From assembly GCA_049602155.1 (NCBI GenBank), contig JBMYRH010000011.1:1-64000 (forward strand): DNA of 64,000 nucleotides. Direction: 5' to 3'. The first letter of the stretch is position 1; the number at the start of each line of letters is the position of its first letter. The notes under the pieces are model-generated. The model did not search any database, was not told the DNA's origin, and saw only the letters and a program-made list of their open reading frames with translations. Origin of the DNA: JBMYRH01 sp049602155 (GTDB lineage Bacteria > Myxococcota_A > UBA9042 > PHBI01 > JBMYRH01). This document shows positions 63,400 to 64,000 of this stretch, piece by piece. Made by a program: the position numbers and the translations under genes.

Positions 63400-64000
63400 C
63401 GCCGTACGACATGCGGTAGCCGAGCTGGCTGGCGACCTGCGCGCGTGGCTTGAATATGCCGAAGAGACCGGCGCTGAGTTCCTGCCGTGGGAGCCCCCTC
63501 AGCCGCGCCGCGCAGCGCCTCCAGCTGCGCGTCAACGCCCCCCTGAGCAGCGACCCCACACGCGACCACAGAATGCCGGCGCCCCACAGAACCGACCTGA
63601 CACGCGACCCACGCAGAGCCGACCTCAGACGCGACCCCCTCAGGAGCGCCCCAGGACGCAGCCGGGCCCCGGCCGAGGCAGCGGAGTCACCAGCCAGGGC
63701 GCCGCGCTGGACGCTGTGCGCGCGAGCCTCGGTGAGCGGGCCTTGTACGGGGGCCCTGACGCGCAGAACCCCGTGGTCTTCGGAGCGGGCAACCCCCAGG
63801 CCGAGGTCGTCATCATCGGTGATGGCCCCGGGCGCGACGAGGTCTTGACCGGCGAGCCCTTCGTCGGGCGCTCTGGGCAGCTCCTCACGCGGATGCTCCA
63901 GGCCATCGGGCTGCAACGCGAGGACGTCTACTTATGTAACGTCCTCAAGTGCCAACTGACCGATGATCGCGCGCCTCGGCCGGAGGAGATCGCCGCATCG
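63392..64000 (+). CDS. Uracil-DNA glycosylase family 4 (C-terminus outside window)
   Basis: At least 203 residues from ATG 63392, overlapping coaBC by 8 bases (coupled). The first 115 residues hold a helical N-terminal piece and a Pro/Arg/Gln-rich linker (about 27-75). Then the family 4 uracil-DNA glycosylase core begins: VVIIGDGPGRDEVLTGEPFVGRSG and QLLTRMLQAIGLQREDVYLCNVLKC. In most members the motif starts GEAPG; here it reads GDGPG. Iron-sulfur cluster and catalytic motifs beyond lie outside the window. Base excision of uracil from DNA. Confidence 0.88.
   Translation, partial: MSDAVRHAVAELAGDLRAWLEYAEETGAEFLPWEPPQPRRAAPPAARQRPPEQRPHTRPQNAGAPQNRPDTRPTQSRPQTRPPQERPRTQPGPGRGSGVTSQGAALDAVRASLGERALYGGPDAQNPVVFGAGNPQAEVVIIGDGPGRDEVLTGEPFVGRSGQLLTRMLQAIGLQREDVYLCNVLKCQLTDDRAPRPEEIAAS

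Noticed and set aside
1..64000. CRISPR arrays, insertion sequences, prophage genes.
   Set aside because: No spaced direct repeats, transposase, integrase or phage structural motifs were seen; the tandem repeats are inside coding sequence.

Overview
The window looks like a chromosomal piece of a high-GC, predatory or social deltaproteobacterial-type bacterium (myxobacteria or Bradymonadales-like). The evidence is the set of large Cys-rich surface lipoproteins with MopE, thrombospondin and RCC1 repeats, a TonB/AgmX-type C-terminal domain, an error-prone DnaE2, a Myxococcus-like LexA box, and a probable selenoprotein. This taxonomic reading is an inference. There are no phage, IS or CRISPR signatures; five tRNAs are present.

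Layout. 1-4995 (minus): 5' part of a giant MopE/TSP3-repeat lipoprotein, interrupted by a 10-N assembly gap. 5265-7622: a Cys-rich lipoprotein and a LysM-LysM-M74 murein endopeptidase. 7739-13694 (plus): a sigma-54-like promoter, then a housekeeping run trmH, glpX, zinc-ribbon protein, cinA-like, mtnP, pfkB-family kinase, psd. 13691-16142 (minus): two lipoproteins and a DciA-like protein. 16384-17602 (plus): tRNA-Val, rpmI, rplT, ihfA, tRNA-Pro and a terminator. 17604-24730: a TANGO2-like protein, a SWIM-SNF2 helicase, a UshA-like lipoprotein with an in-frame UGA and a SECIS-like hairpin, and another lipoprotein. 25234-35264: metallophosphoesterase, degenerate PP2C-like membrane protein, dual-specificity phosphatase, AgmX-tailed lipoprotein, rdgB, tldD, tldE and a small lipoprotein.

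35342-45485 is a catabolic block: tRNA-Pro(UGG), acyl-CoA mutase large subunit, an AstD-like aldehyde dehydrogenase, and a roughly 1116-residue aminotransferase-GNAT-pseudoaminotransferase fusion. These face a tight minus-strand operon of HAD phosphatase, degenerate M20 peptidase and CoA-transferase subunits B and A. I infer breakdown of an amino-group-bearing substrate such as lysine, ornithine or an acylated form, with carbon leaving as acyl-CoA. 45571-46044 holds tRNA-Leu and tRNA-Thr with clear promoters and terminators.

46147-58814 holds two divergent giant surface lipoproteins (four TSP1 repeats plus a Gly-rich domain; 19 Ig-like repeats plus FN3 plus 14 RCC1 repeats) and a translationally coupled alpha/beta hydrolase. 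The end of the window has dnaE2 with a candidate LexA box, coaBC, and the start of a family 4 uracil-DNA glycosylase.

The strongest discovery candidate is the selenoprotein at 21690-23156. Next are the three-domain aminotransferase fusion and the number of enzyme-fold proteins that have lost catalytic residues.
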